Assembly: GCA_009823395.1 (NCBI GenBank)
Contig: CM020515.1
Coordinates: 17,670,989-17,734,988 of the forward strand
DNA length: 64,000 nucleotides
Source: Thamnaconus septentrionalis
Taxonomy: Eukaryota; Chordata; Actinopteri; Tetraodontiformes; Monacanthidae
Reading direction: 5' to 3'
The notes under the pieces were generated by a model. It was not told the origin of the DNA and did not search any database. It worked only from the letters and a program-made list of their open reading frames with translations. Of the stretch, positions 26,544-38,217 are shown one piece after another. The stretch's first letter is position 1. Every line of letters begins with the position of its first letter. The translations under genes were made by a program, and so were the position numbers.

Positions 26544-29500
26544 TTGAATGAATTAATTGGCGATTGTATTCTAAACATCTGTGTAGTAGTAGCAATAAGA
26601 AGTTAACATTGATATGACAACGTGCCCAACTTTCTCCTGGTATTTGCACAAACACTGACGGTGATGGTCTGACGCTCCACCAGGAAGCCGTTCCTTCCGG
26701 TCGATTCAGTTTTAAACGGGAAACGTCTGGTCTTTCTTTCTGGGTTTGCATTCATGAAAAAGATCTTTTAAAAGAAAGAAAGAAACGGAGCACTGAATTT
26801 TTACTCTTTAGTCGTGACCTTTCGAGCTGCTCTGACTGTCTGAGTCTGATCCTCTTTCCTTCCTCATCCTGTCTCTTTCTGCCCTTTGCCCGCCCCATCC
26901 TATCCCAACCCTCCTGCCCCGCCCCACCCCACCCACCTTCCTTCACCCCTCTGCTTTGGTTCAGACGTACTGGGTACGTATGCTCTCCTTGCAATCTGAA
27001 CAGTGAGGCCTCTCTCCTTCCTCCCTGTCCCCCTTTGAGTTGATTTTTCTAACTTTACTCATCACCCGCTCATACGCTGGTTTGTCTGCCTGTCTGCTTG
27101 CCACTCGTCAGTTTGTCTGTTCCTCTTACTTCTTCCCGACAGCCTGTAGTCCCCACACAAGGGGGAAAAAGGCTGAAACGGTTTCAGGTTGAGATGAGCG
27201 TGGGAGGGCAGCAGGCACCTTCTCCGACACCTTCCATCCTCTCACCCTGGTGGCAGTGGCGGACGCTCCTCTCTGCCAGCCAGTCTAAATTTGTGTAGGT
27301 CTTTATTGAGGTGGCAGGAAACCTTGCCAGTTGAATCTCCCCGCGAGTTAAAGTTCACTTTTCTTTTTTTTTTCTTTTATTGCGCTCCAGCATTAATTCT
27401 CAGTCATACGGCCCCCTGGAGGCCGCTGTAAAGTGTGTGAAGGCGCCACAGGCCTGCACAACACCTCGCCCTCGTTATCGCTCTCCCTTCACACACACAC
27501 ACACACACACACTCTCTCTCTGACACACACACACACACACCTCGTGAGCGCTGACGTCGAACAAGATTTTACTTTCCACCTTTAATCTCTGTCCTCACAC
27601 ATCAGCAGACCGATTCAAAAGCACTAACATGGAGTTGTCGGGTTGGTTGAGCTTGGAAAGACTTTTTTCAATTATCATTTTTTTTAATTATCATTTTTTT
27701 AATTATCATTTTCTTAATTATCATTTTTTTAATTATCATTTTCTTAATTATCATTTTTTTAATTATCATTTTTTGAGGAGCACTGAAAACAAAACATCCA
27801 GGCACTCGAGAACTGAGTGTTAATTGCAGCCATTTGGTTATGGTTTATGCTAACATGCACTAATTTTTCTACTAATTTATGTTTCTTTGTTTCTTTGTTT
27901 TTATTTTTATCTTCCTTGAAGAGAATTTGCACCTGCATTGTTAGTTTTTTGGACTAGTGCTACAGGCATCTCATTCTCAAGTGCCTTCCCTCTTTCCAAA
28001 CTCTGCTCAGCAGTGCGTCAGGAGAATGCAAAATGTTGGGAGGCGGCAACAGAATGAGGATGCTGCACTGCTCCATTTAGCTGTGCATAAATGGAACGGG
28101 TCCAGTCTGATCCATGTGCTTGGGACTGGGAAAGAAAAAAAAATGACATGCATGATGTCGGACTAACCTGAAACGTCAAGAAAATATTGTGTGTCTGAAA
28201 CCAGAAGAACGACTGGGTGCGTTTGTTTTTGATGACTTGCGTGTTTTGTTTTGTTGTATTTTTTTCAGCTGAGGTGCAGAGTGAAATCGAGCGCATCTTT
28301 GAGTTGGCCCGCACCCTCCAGCTGGTCGCTCTGGATGCAGACACCATCAACCACCCCACCCAGCTGACAAAGACCTCTCTGGCTCCCATCATCGTCTACA
28401 TTAAAATAGCCTCACCGAAGGTACTGCAACAAAAGGCCTGAGGGGGGTGCTGTGGACCAGATTCTGCATAGCCACAGTTTTTTCCCCCACAAATGCTGGC
28501 ATTTTTTTATATGCTCAACAGCAAATATTGGAAAACAATTCACATAAATAATAAATGCGTACTTGAATAATAAATAATGTGCTGTTTTCTCACCGCAGGT
28601 CCTTCAGAGGCTTATTAAATCCAGAGGGAAGTCTCAGGCCAAACATCTAAATGTCCAGATGGTGGCAGCAGACAAGTTAGCCCAGTGCCCACCTGTGAGT
28701 TTGCAGGAAAGCAAACAACTTTTCGCTCGAGGTGAAAAAGTAAAACAAACGCGAAACCAACGTACGTGCGTTTTTTCATTTCACTGTCCAGGAATTATTC
28801 GACATCATCCTGGACGAGAACCAGCTGGAAGACGCCTGCGAGCACCTGGCCGACTACCTGGAGGCGTACTGGAAGGCCACCCACCCTCCGAGCAGCAACC
28901 CGCCCAACCCGCTGCTCAACCGCACCATGGCCACGGCAGCGCTGGCCGCCTCCCCCGAGCCCGTCTCCAACCTGCAGGTACAGGTGCTCACCTCCCTGCG
29001 CAGGAACATGGATCCGTGGCCCGACATGGACGGTGCCGCAGTGCCCGACGGGAAAGAGGAAGAACACGCCCTCTAAGCACAAGACAGACGGAGTGGTGTG
29101 GGGCGGTGGGGGCGGGGACGGCAGGGACTCTGGCCACTCCCGCCTCCTACCCCGACGGAAAAGTGCATTAAAACCCTGTTCATGCTGTACATAGAAGCAC
29201 TCAAAGTCACGCGCGTCCACATAGGAAATAAGGCATAAGTGAACAAAATCAGCAGCTGAATCCATCACAAGTTTAAAAAAAAAAAAAAAAAAGCCTCTTC
29301 GACTGAGCAGCCCGGTGTTTTCCTCTCTGAGATCGAGCCCGACCCAAACTGCGCCGCAACACCACGGGGCGACACAGGAGGCGCCGCGTCCCTCCTCATT
29401 TGGGCTGTGATCAAGACTAAAGTGACCCTTCCCCTCCGCGGTGCCTCAGCCTCCTCTCCTCCCCTGCGCATTTCTCTCCTCCGCCAGGCTGAATCCAGTC

Positions 29501-30277
29501 TGCTGTCCTCCTTGTTGCCATGGCACCGCCCCTGAAAACAGCAAGTCACGTCCGCCTCTTCAAAACAAACACACACACACACAAAAAGTACAGTTTGTCT
29601 GAGGCCAGTTGCTAAACACTGCATCCGCGTCCAGCTTTGTTTGTCCGGTGTCCCCCCCCACCCCACACACACACACACACCAGAATGTTTGTCCTAACAG
29701 CAAAGCATGAAGTGGCACGGTCATCACTTGTCGTCGAGGTCCGTGTTGTCTTGGCACCAAATCACATGGCCGTTATTGAAGAAGCAAGTGAAATTCTAGA
29801 AAAGAACTCCATTATTATTTTTGTGTGTGTGTGTGTGTGTGTAAAACCATCATTGTGCAAACGACACACACATCAGCCGACGTCTGATACGCCCCCACCC
29901 CCCTTCTTGCTGCTCTGAGGTCAGCTAACAGAACGAGGTCGTTCCTGCTAATAACAACAATAACTGGAGCCTTTAAAACTGCGTTTTGCACGGCTGTCCC
30001 GATCACAGACGCTTCCAGAAATCACAGTCTGTTTGTCCAGCTTCGGCCCTCTCGTTGTCGTTGTCATCGTCGTCCTCTGCTTCTGCTAACCCCGCTGACT
30101 AAACCCCGGTTTTTTTCTCGCTCTGCTCTCTGTGTCTTCTGCATGGTTGGTGTGTGGCATGGCTGTGGCGGCTGCCAGGGGCCGTACCTGGTGCACGGCG
30201 AGCAGAAGCGGGAAGGCAGCGAGTGCGGTGGGAGTGGAACCCTGCATGACTATCACACAGACCTGGGAGGGAAACCT

Positions 30278-30323
<46 letters not shown>

Positions 30324-30727
30324 GCTACGCCCGCTCCTCCCGCGGCCAGCTGCGGGGAGGAAGTGGGCGTGGCCTGTCGCGGCAGGACACCTTCGACTCG
30401 GAGACCCAGGGCAGCCGGGACTCCGCCTACACCGAGGCCGGCGACTCCTGCATGGACATTGAGACCGACCCGTACGAGGAGCCCGAGCCCTACCGAGGGG
30501 GCGGGGGCAGCCGCCTCCACCTGGCGCAGCACCACGGCAGGCAGGCCTCCTGGGAGGACGAGGGCGCCGAGCCGGACCAGGAGAACCTGAACCACCCCCC
30601 CATGCCGGGCCACGGGCGGGCCAAGCTGAGGGAGCGCTACTGCCAGGAGCCCCCTGTCGACACGGGGGCCAACATGAGTCGCAACAAGAACCAGGACGAC
30701 TGGGGGAGGGACGTCTACATCCGCTGA
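5778..30727 (+). CDS. cacnb1: Voltage-dependent L-type calcium channel subunit beta-1
   Basis: Exons: 5778-5867, 9429-9515, 18580-18699, 18775-18897, 19828-19964, 20186-20253, 22553-22713 (7A), 25725-25805, 25905-25963, 26056-26165, 28269-28420, 28599-28694, 28792-28977 and 30179-30727. They total 2019 nt (672 aa); human beta-1b has 598. The start MVQKSSMSR matches human MVQKTSMSR. Order: variable N-terminus; SH3 (about residues 101-170, [20 protein letters not shown]); HOOK linker (186-262); guanylate-kinase-like domain (about 263-470, [48 protein letters not shown]), which holds the pocket for the channel's AID helix; long C-tail ending [10 protein letters not shown]. The subunit sits on the cytoplasmic side of CaV1/CaV2 channels, promotes surface delivery and tunes gating. 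All introns are GT-AG. Swapping 7A for 7B or using the exon 13 read-through gives other isoforms. Against human, the tail is longer and carries a polyglutamine run. Confidence 0.97.
7037..7074 (+). repeat. (GAA)n microsatellite
   Basis: About 12 GAA units in cacnb1 intron 1. Confidence 0.95.
7373..7405 (+). repeat. (CA)n microsatellite
   Basis: About 16 CA units in cacnb1 intron 1. Confidence 0.95.
7869..7928 (+). repeat. (GA)n microsatellite
   Basis: About 30 uninterrupted GA units in cacnb1 intron 1. Confidence 0.95.
8180..8219 (+). repeat. (TTA)n microsatellite
   Basis: About 13 TTA units in cacnb1 intron 1. Confidence 0.95.
8620..8747 (+). mobile_element. Fish interspersed-repeat fragment with ATTT tail
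   Basis: An (ATTT)n run leads into GCCCTGTGATGTACTGGCAG and CTTGTCCAGGGTGTAACCCT, a diverged form of the common fish retroposon phrase CTGGCGACCTGTCCAGGGTG. Only the short conserved segment remains. Confidence 0.5.
9098..9182 (+). promoter_or_regulatory. GC-box and CCAAT cluster upstream of cacnb1 exon 2
   Basis: GGGCGGGGAGGGGAGGGGCC at 9104-9123 and a CCAATCAG motif near 9174-9181 lie about 250-330 bases before exon 2. The combination resembles a TATA-less promoter. No ATG-bearing first exon follows in frame with exon 2, so the role is uncertain; it could serve a 5'-UTR-only transcript. Confidence 0.25.
10650..10732 (+). mobile_element. Tc1/mariner-like transposon terminal remnant
   Basis: The stretch GTAGAAAGTTGTAAAGAAAA followed by GCATGAGAAGGCGTGTCC and AAACTTTTAACAGGTAGTGT resembles the right end of fish Tc1-like elements. 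These typically end ...GAGAAGGTGTGTCCAAACTT TTGACTGGTACTGT. No transposase frame and no left end are visible, so it is a fossil fragment. Confidence 0.55.
11784..11836 (+). repeat. Compound (GT)n microsatellite
   Basis: Two GT runs split by GGGTGTCGGTA, in cacnb1 intron 2. Confidence 0.9.
13419..13741 (+). repeat. Cluster of (GT)n and (CA)n runs
   Basis: A GT run (13419-13455) faces long CA runs (13531-13618, 13709-13741) within 320 bases. The two classes are complementary and could pair as a large stem-loop in the cacnb1 pre-mRNA. Confidence 0.85.
13811..13846 (+). CDS. Candidate alternative first coding exon of cacnb1
   Basis: ATG at 13811 has G at both -3 and +4 and lies in GC-rich sequence. 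It reads [12 protein letters not shown] and ends in phase 0 at a near-consensus donor, CCG|gtaaga. Exon 3 of cacnb1 ([12 protein letters not shown]) also begins in phase 0, so the splice would be in frame. Alternative first exons joining exactly at this [12 protein letters not shown] exon are known in CACNB2, CACNB3 and CACNB4. The sequence features are seen; use as an exon is inference. Confidence 0.3.
13914..13944 (+). repeat. (GT)n microsatellite
   Basis: About 15 GT units just after the candidate alternative first exon. Confidence 0.9.
15176..15235 (+). repeat. (TTC)n microsatellite
   Basis: About 19 TTC units with one extra T; a homopurine-homopyrimidine tract in cacnb1 intron 2. Confidence 0.95.
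16265..16301 (+). repeat. (GA)n microsatellite
   Basis: Preceded by GAGC tetramers; cacnb1 intron 2. Confidence 0.9.
17843..17914 (+). repeat. (GA)n with ACAGAAAC interruptions
   Basis: An imperfect GA array in cacnb1 intron 2. Confidence 0.85.
18434..18527 (+). repeat. 12-bp minisatellite (CTGCCGCTCTGG), about 7.8 copies
   Basis: Near-perfect tandem copies ending 52 bases before cacnb1 exon 3. The 12-bp unit is open in several frames and gives spurious AAR/QPER repeat peptides on the minus strand; it is not a gene. Confidence 0.9.
20299..20391 (+). repeat. (TG)46 microsatellite
   Basis: Uninterrupted TG for 93 bases, abutting the MITE at 20402. It is 46 bases downstream of the exon 6 donor. 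Confidence 0.95.
20402..20930. mobile_element. Non-autonomous DNA transposon (MITE) with 17-bp terminal inverted repeats
   Basis: Perfect inverted termini AGCTGCGTTTCCATTAC (20402-20418) and GTAATGGAAACGCAGCT (20914-20930) bound a 529-bp element in cacnb1 intron 6. It carries no transposase frame. Several internal phrases (TTTCGCAAAA, ATTGCGATTTGCAGGTGT, GCGATATTTAGGTTT) recur in a truncated relative at 22922-23062. Superfamily is not assigned because a target-site duplication is not clear. Confidence 0.75.
20505..20544. repeat. Perfect 19-bp-arm palindrome inside the MITE
   Basis: GCGCATAAGCCGTAATTCT, a 2-base AC spacer, and its exact reverse complement. It can form a long hairpin or cruciform. 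Confidence 0.95.
21309..21342 (+). repeat. (CTC)n microsatellite
   Basis: About 11 CTC units in cacnb1 intron 6; a similar run lies at 22119-22149. Confidence 0.9.
22490..22528 (+). repeat. (CT)n pyrimidine tract before exon 7A
   Basis: A CT array ending 24 bases before the exon 7A acceptor. It doubles as an unusually long polypyrimidine tract, a classic PTB-type binding context, and may influence 7A use. Confidence 0.8.
22553..22713 (+). CDS. cacnb1: cacnb1 alternative exon 7A (long HOOK exon)
   Basis: A 161-nt exon after a (CT)n-rich acceptor ending CATCATCAG, with donor AAG|gtaaca. It enters with one carried base and leaves in phase 0, encoding a segment that includes [13 protein letters not shown] and ends RLPFFKK. 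This matches the long exon 7 of mammalian CACNB1, which ends MPFFKK and is used in the skeletal-muscle beta-1a form. It changes the length of the HOOK region, a determinant of inactivation. Confidence 0.9.
22922..23062. mobile_element. Truncated copy of the GCGTTTCCATTAC-type MITE
   Basis: Shares GTTTCCATTGCAGTTTTTCG, the TTTCGACAAAGTGCAATTGC phrase and GATATTTAGGTTTTGCGC with the 20402-20930 element. It lacks most of the middle and the right inverted terminus. It lies in cacnb1 intron 7. Confidence 0.65.
23082..23529. mobile_element. hAT-like MITE with CAGGGATGTAAC / GTTACATCCCT termini
   Basis: Left end CAGGGATGTAACGATATCC and right end GAGTTACATCCCT are inverted copies about 450 bp apart. 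The CAGGG start is typical of hAT elements. There is no transposase frame, and an exact 8-bp target duplication is not evident. Confidence 0.55.
23702..23730 (+). CDS. cacnb1: cacnb1 alternative exon 7B (short HOOK exon)
   Basis: A 29-nt exon between ACTGTAG and |gtgagt. With the carried G it encodes [10 protein letters not shown], matching human ASAKQKQKS of the beta-1b form. It has the same entry and exit phases as exon 7A, about 1 kb upstream, so the two can replace each other without a frame shift. The short exon gives a 628-residue protein with the long C-tail. Confidence 0.9.
24559..24592 (+). repeat. (CA)n microsatellite
   Basis: About 17 CA units in the intron between exons 7B and 8. 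Confidence 0.95.
26483..26541 (+). repeat. (TA)n microsatellite
   Basis: About 29 TA units in cacnb1 intron 10. Confidence 0.95.
26965..26973 (+). CDS. Candidate 9-nt cacnb1 microexon
   Basis: ACGTACTGG lies between a strong acceptor (pyrimidine-rich, ending TTTGGTTCAG) and a good donor (gtacgt) in intron 10. It is exactly three codons in the right phase (carry one base in, carry one base out). It would insert Asp-Val-Leu between SSL and [10 protein letters not shown] in the guanylate-kinase-like domain. No CACNB microexon is known to me at this position; this is inference from splice-site quality only. Confidence 0.3.
27670..27774 (+). repeat. 15-bp minisatellite (AATTATCATTTTTTT), seven copies
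   Basis: Seven head-to-tail copies of an AT-rich unit with occasional TTCTT variants, in cacnb1 intron 10. No coding role. Confidence 0.9.
28978..29076 (+). CDS. cacnb1: cacnb1 short C-terminus by read-through of exon 13 (beta-1a type)
   Basis: If the donor at 28978 is not used, exon 13 reads on for 33 codons as [14 protein letters not shown], continues to ...EEEHAL and stops at TAA 29074-29076. Human beta-1a ends [13 protein letters not shown]...QEHAM, so this read-through end is conserved. With exon 7A the protein has 522 residues, against 523-524 in mammals. This is the skeletal-muscle isoform, whose C-terminus contacts the ryanodine receptor side of excitation-contraction coupling. The hydrophobic L...L..W pattern is kept as L...M..W. 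Confidence 0.85.
   Translation, partial: VQVLTSLRRNMDPWPDMDGAAVPDGKEEEHAL
30278..30322 (+). repeat. cacnb1: In-frame (CAG)15 polyglutamine tract in the cacnb1 C-tail
   Basis: Fifteen uninterrupted CAG codons inside the last coding exon, between LGGKP and GYARSS, in the cytoplasmic C-tail of the long isoform. Human CACNB1 has no such run at this place as far as I recall. Being pure CAG, it should vary in length between individuals. Confidence 0.95.
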
Positions 30728-30763
30728 ACACGCAATGCACGCCATCCACCACGACAGGGACTG

Positions 30764-30811
<48 letters not shown>

Positions 30812-32538
30812 GTGCCACTCAGGCGAAGAAACAAACCTGTTTACAGTCCAATGTAAAGAATCACATCCACACATCTCGCCAGACTTCTCGCAATTCAACG
30901 CGTTTAGAAAAAGAAAGTGATAATATTAACCTGTTTTTTTTTTTCTTCTTCTTTCCTTTCCTGTGTTACTAGTGCATGAAAATATCACGGATCTCGAAAA
31001 CATAACGAGCGCGAGGACACTAACCGCTTCCATCTTGTGGTCAGTGATCGCTATGACTCTGAACTTCTTCCTCCAGTCGTGTAGAGTGTGAAGGCCGGTA
31101 GAGCTGTACTTACTGTCGTGTCCGTCCGTCCGCCCGGAGTCGTAAACAGGGTCTAATGTCGCTCCCGTCCCCCGACCTTCACCTCCCCCTGTTTTTGTAC
31201 ACCTCCGCGTTTCTTGTCACCCAGACCTTAAAGGGCCTGGTGGAGAGGTTGCCGTACCTTCACCGTCCTGTCCATGTTGCTTCAGCTTGATAACTGCGAC
31301 TATAGAGCACGCTCCAAAGACTTTCTAACGCTTCGCTCGCACATCTCAGCCTGTTTACTGTTACACTATGAGGGTGGAAACGTTGAGAGTGCCTCAAAGG
31401 TGAAGCCAAAACCTTTAAATGCGCCCCTGGTGGTGGGAGGTATGATACATACATTAAAAAAAAAAAAAACAAGCAAACACCACCTGTGGATGATTTCAGG
31501 CAGGATGGGGGCCATGGTAAAAACTGCAAGCACACCTCCGAGGAGGAGAATCCCAAAGATGTTGTGGGTCATTTCTGTTTAGAATCCTGCACGTCACAGC
31601 AAGTTTGCTCTGATTTCAACTCTGAAATCTCACTCATCCATCTTCCCCAACCTCCAGTGCAGAACTTTTTTTTCAGTCAGGCTTGATTTTTCACAGAATC
31701 CATAAGCAGTAAGGCTGCCTTTTGGTTGTATCTAAACAAGGAAGTGATCATTCTAATAATAGAGCTCGGAGGAAGACTTGAGGAGAGTTACAGGAAGCAA
31801 CCAGGTTTGCTTATGTTTCAAGTTGGATGACATTTTCAACGTAAAAAACAAAAAAACAACAAAGTCGCTAACACCTGAATGTGGCAGAGCGGGAGGTTCG
31901 TCCAGTCACCTTCCGACTTTTGCCTTCACAAACACTTCACAAACACTTTCTGCAGGCTCTTGACACGATGGATGTGTGGGATCAATCGAGAGGATTGAGG
32001 AAAAATTCCATCTGGGGCAGCAGGTTAGTCGTCTCCGCCTCTTTGATGCCTTTTGATGGGCGAAGCAGCGTGATTGACAGCTGGATATGCACCCAGATGG
32101 TGAAAAGGAGTGGCCACTTTCTGCTTTACCTCAGTTTACCCACACAATTCAAACAATTCATTTGTTTTGTTCTGTTTCTTTTCATTTTTAAGGCAGGAGT
32201 CTAAGGCTAAGTGTTGCCTTGTAGTCACCCGCCCCGCGACTTAAGACAACACAGTGATTATTTATCTATTTATTGTCCAACCACGACTACGGGAAAAAAA
32301 AAAAACACCAATCACAAGTGCCAGAATGTCTCGCCAAGCCATGTCCACCTGAGCACCTGTGCCACGGTGGGATGTCTTAACTGTTGTCACCATCCCTGTC
32401 ACTCAGTGTGTCGTGGTTACTCTGCACCGTAGACTTTTAGTCGCTCTCGTTTTCCACCAGCTTCGTCGTCTGTTTATTCAGGGTTATATATTTAAAAAGT
32501 ACCCGTGTGTATGCGTGCGTGCTTGTGTGTGTGTGTGT

Positions 32539-32585
<47 letters not shown>

Positions 32586-32720
32586 GTTAGCTGCTTCCAC
32601 CCCTAAACAGCTGGCATCTCTATTTAAATCACCCGCCTCCTCTTTCTCTTGATTTCTGACTGAATTGGTGTTTCTTTTCTTTGTGGACATTCTCAGAAAA
32701 AAAAAATAAAATGAAAAATT
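30728..32720 (+). other. cacnb1: Probable cacnb1 3' UTR
   Basis: No further exon follows the TGA at 30725-30727. GT microsatellites lie at 30765-30812 and 32525-32582. The first clear plus-strand AATAAA is in the A-rich block at 32700-32711 and is followed by GT-rich sequence, giving a 3' UTR of about 2 kb if used. The boundary is inference. Confidence 0.4.
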
Positions 32721-35177
32721 ATCTGTTGATGTTAAATCTTCAGTTCTTTGTGAGGTCATGAGAGGAGGTTCGAATGGGTTTGGCGGTCTGGGTGTGCGGC
32801 GGTGGCAGCGGGAGGAGCTTTGCTGAGTTATCGATACTGAAGAATCCATGAATGTTTTTGGTGGGCCACTCCGGCTCGCCCCGTCTTCTGTTCAACAAAT
32901 TAATATATTAAATGATGATCAGTAAATAATGTTATTGTTGCGTTATCGCAATTGTTAAAAAAAAAAACACATATGAATTAACCTGTATCATTGGTGCCTG
33001 ACTGTAGCTACATTTTGCTTTTTCTGCCTTTCATTTTTAATCTGTGGATAAATTCGTATTTTAATTAAAAATTTAACCAGAAAGGAAGGCAACATGTGTC
33101 TCTTGTGTTGTGCGTTCGGCTTTTTGGACTTTGGATTTTTTAAGGTATGTACATTTTATTTACTCTACACTTTCCAAGTAAGTAAAGAACAGACTATTCT
33201 TTTACTCTAGGCGGATTTTCGTTAAAAAAACAAAACAAAAGATGGTGAACTGTGCTCAATATGGGACCTTCAAGGAAACATTTCCTTCAAGGAAACTTTT
33301 GGTTTCACTTTGGTGGAAACCTGCTGCTCCAGCAGCCTCCCTGTGGTGAGTCAGGGCATTCAAACTACACAAGGATCTGGCTTTGTTTTTTCCTGTCTGA
33401 AATAAACAAGAACTCAATCTGTGTCACAGATTCGGGTGCATACAAGCACACCTGCCAAGTTTGCTATTTCACAAATGAACGCAGGAAGTGGCTTTTATTC
33501 CGTCAAGTCATCGCTCGCTTGGTAGTGGAGGCAAAGGTCGGAGATGAAGATGTGGTTTCAGAGCCGTGAGCTGAACGACAACATGTTATTGAGTGAGGTG
33601 TGATGTCAGGAGCTCTGAGCACGATAACACTGTAAACAACTCTGTAGTGTAGCTACTTTTATACTGAGTATAGCCATTTGGGCCATCATGGAAATTCGTA
33701 CTTGGTATCATAAAGTACAAGTACGGATTCCAGAATTTCCTCATTTTCAAGACAGTTTAGAATTTCCAACACAGAAGTAGTTACACAGATATCACAGGGT
33801 CACCGTTAAATCTTTTGTCTCCGATCTCTCACAACTGCACACATGGGTAAATACATCACGCCACAATGACAAATATAACACTGACACTGGCTAAAGAACA
33901 AAGTGAACACCAAGATTAATACAGTAACATTCCTTTTCGTAAATATTGATACTACCTTGATACCCTGCCACACAATTGTTCACATTTTCAATTTTAGTTC
34001 AAGTCATTTAGGATCAAAACCGTGTCCACTTTACAGCTAAACGGAGCCACGGGGTAATTTCGGTGTAATATTATGGTTTATAGGGAAGTCTGGCTCTTGG
34101 AAAACACCTGGGCGGAATTCTGCCGTGGGAAAGTCCTAGAGATTCTGCCTGACTGACCGACAGTTTTGCTTTCTGTTGCTTCCGATTGGCGTGGAGAAGG
34201 AACTTACTTTGACTTCCTGTTTCCGAATATGGCCACGAACGTGTCTCATTCGTTTCGTCACGGCGCGCGCTGCTCACGTCGTCGGCGGAAGAAAAGAAGC
34301 GACAGATGGAAAAAAGCCTGCGAGGTGTGACGCCTTCAGGGCCCACAAACTGGACTCCGCCGTCGGAGCTTCTCACCGCGTCCGGGCGACTTGAATCTCT
34401 CTCTTACGTCTTCCGGCTGATTCGATGGATTCCCTACTTGTTCTGAACCGCTTTACGGCCGCCCAGATAGGGGGAAAACATTTTTAAAGAATTTTGGGTT
34501 TCATAATGTAGGAAAAATGTAACAGATTAGTTTGTGTTACGCCCTTTGAGGCAAATTGTTTTTGCGATCCTGGACTATACAAATAAAATGTGATTGACTG
34601 ATTGATTGATTGATTTAGATCATTGAAATCTGGGTTGTGAACAAAATTTTTCTTATATATGACTTCATCAAATTCTTAATTTTGTTGTATTTTGAATTCA
34701 CAGAGCCATCATTTACGATGAAATGTAACTGTGTAAATGTTATAATGGTGTTTAGACTACGTCAACTAAATAAAAATATTGAATAGAGAAACGTTCAATA
34801 AGCAACGTGTTGTCTCACATTAATGGGTTACAGTTGGGTTTAATTAGGACTTAGTCTAGTATTTATTTAAAAGGGTCTTTATATTCATATGTCGACTTCC
34901 AAAATAGACTGATCAGCAGAGACTTCCGGTTCTCCCTCGACCTGTGAACGCACCACTACGATCACCCTTGGTTTGTGACTCATTTGGCAGCGAGAGAGGG
35001 GGAAAAAAATCAAAAAGATACAAGAGCGCGTCTTAGTGAGGCCCCTCCCACTGAGACTGAAACTGGTATCAGCTGAAGGAACAGACCAGACCTGACAGTT
35101 ACAGGAGTGTCTCACGGCAGCAGCGTCTCTGGATTTTTTACTGCATTTTAATACTGACACTCACACACCTGTTCAAC
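32721..35177. other. Intergenic region between cacnb1 and arl5c
   Basis: AT-rich sequence, with a GC-richer patch at 34180-34400 and a LINE/SINE-type 3' tail at 34531-34617. The last 300 bases before 35178 should hold the arl5c promoter and 5' UTR. I see no exon of another gene. Confidence 0.5.
34531..34617 (+). mobile_element. 3' tail of a non-LTR retroelement (L2-like) with TGAT repeats
   Basis: The phrase GTTACGCCCTTTGAGGCAAA, then CTGGACTATACAAATAAAAT, then GATTGATTGATTGATT is a widespread fish interspersed-repeat end with a tandem TGAT tail. It is truncated and without coding capacity. Confidence 0.5.
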
Positions 35178-37118
<1,941 letters not shown>

Positions 37119-38019
37119 GCAACGGCTGCAAAACGTCCACATTAAAATACCAAGATGACCTCAAAGGCCAATCAGAGCCTGGATATTTTCAGTGTTTTGG
37201 TGAAGTGGAGCACAAGTCACAGGAGCCCCGCCGCCGCAGTCCCATCTAACTGTGTTTCAGTCCTATGTGAAGGAGCCTCAGGTCCATCCGTGGGTGTGCT
37301 TGACCCATAAATTGAACAGTGAAGCCTCAATGATCAGAGGGATCAGAGGGAGCAGATCAGTTCCTTCCTGACTAGTGTTGTGACATTCCACACATATTTG
37401 CCTGATATGTGTGGAATGGCAATGTCCGTGGGTTGTTCGTCCCACTGACATTACCTGTTAGCAGAAGTATTTTATGAAGTGCTGGAAATTTGTTTGTCAC
37501 ATGAACTTTACACAAACTGTGACAAAACCAAAATTTATTTCCTTACTTTGAATAATGAGTTATGTGGAAACATAACCTCCAGAAAATCAGGAGGAAAATC
37601 ATGGATGTTCTTATGAAAAAACATGCTCTTTGATTCCCTCGTGTTTCTTTGTTTGGTTTTCAAGTGTATTTTTTAAGTTGATGTTTCATTGCATTATCTT
37701 CAACTACATGAAAACCTTAATCACTGAAGAATATAACGCAACAAGTGACAAGTTTCTATGGACATACTGTACCGTAGTTCCAGTATTCTCCTTTTTTGCC
37801 TTTTGGAGCTGCAGCTGTAAAGACAGTGACAGGTAGAAACTTTTGTTTTGCCAAAAAAAAGGTGCTTATTTATTAAAACAATAAGAAGAAACTCCTCCAA
37901 GATGTTATCTGTATATTACAGCAATAGGAGATAGGGCTCAAGACTTCTGAATGCTGTTTTAAATGTAAATGTTGTATAATAATAGTGTAAGTTTCAAATA
38001 AATAAATAATATATTTGCA

Positions 38020-38025
38020 AATAAA
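38020..38025 (+). terminator. arl5c: Candidate arl5c polyadenylation signal
   Basis: AATAAA within TGCAAATAAAACC, about 900 bases after the stop. Overlapping AATAAA-like motifs also occur at 37997-38008. No exon lies between the stop and this site. Confidence 0.5.
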
Positions 38026-38217
38026 ACCTTTCGTGTTTTACTGTGGTTTAAGGTAATGGTCACTGTGGCACTAAAAGAAAACAAAACAGAATACTATCTG
38101 GGTGACAAAGTAAATGTATTTATAGGAAAATATTCAACACTAAAGTTTGTTGTTTAAAATTGCGAGGTATGTTTTATGGCGACAACATTTCTCTAAACAC
38201 GAAGCAAAAACAAAAAC

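Noticed and set aside
27150..27187. Possible extra cacnb1 exon after TTCCCGACAG
   Set aside because: The frame is open, but the only donor (gtttca or gttgag) is weak and the peptide has no counterpart in other beta subunits.
30132..30590. 152-codon plus-strand frame with a poly-Ser run
   Set aside because: It is a shifted frame of the same cacnb1 exon; the +1 frame carries the conserved SRQDTFD...DVYIR sequence.
30086..30898. 270-codon open frame on the minus strand
   Set aside because: It is the antisense of the GC-rich last exon of cacnb1, lengthened by the CAG run and a CA/GT microsatellite.
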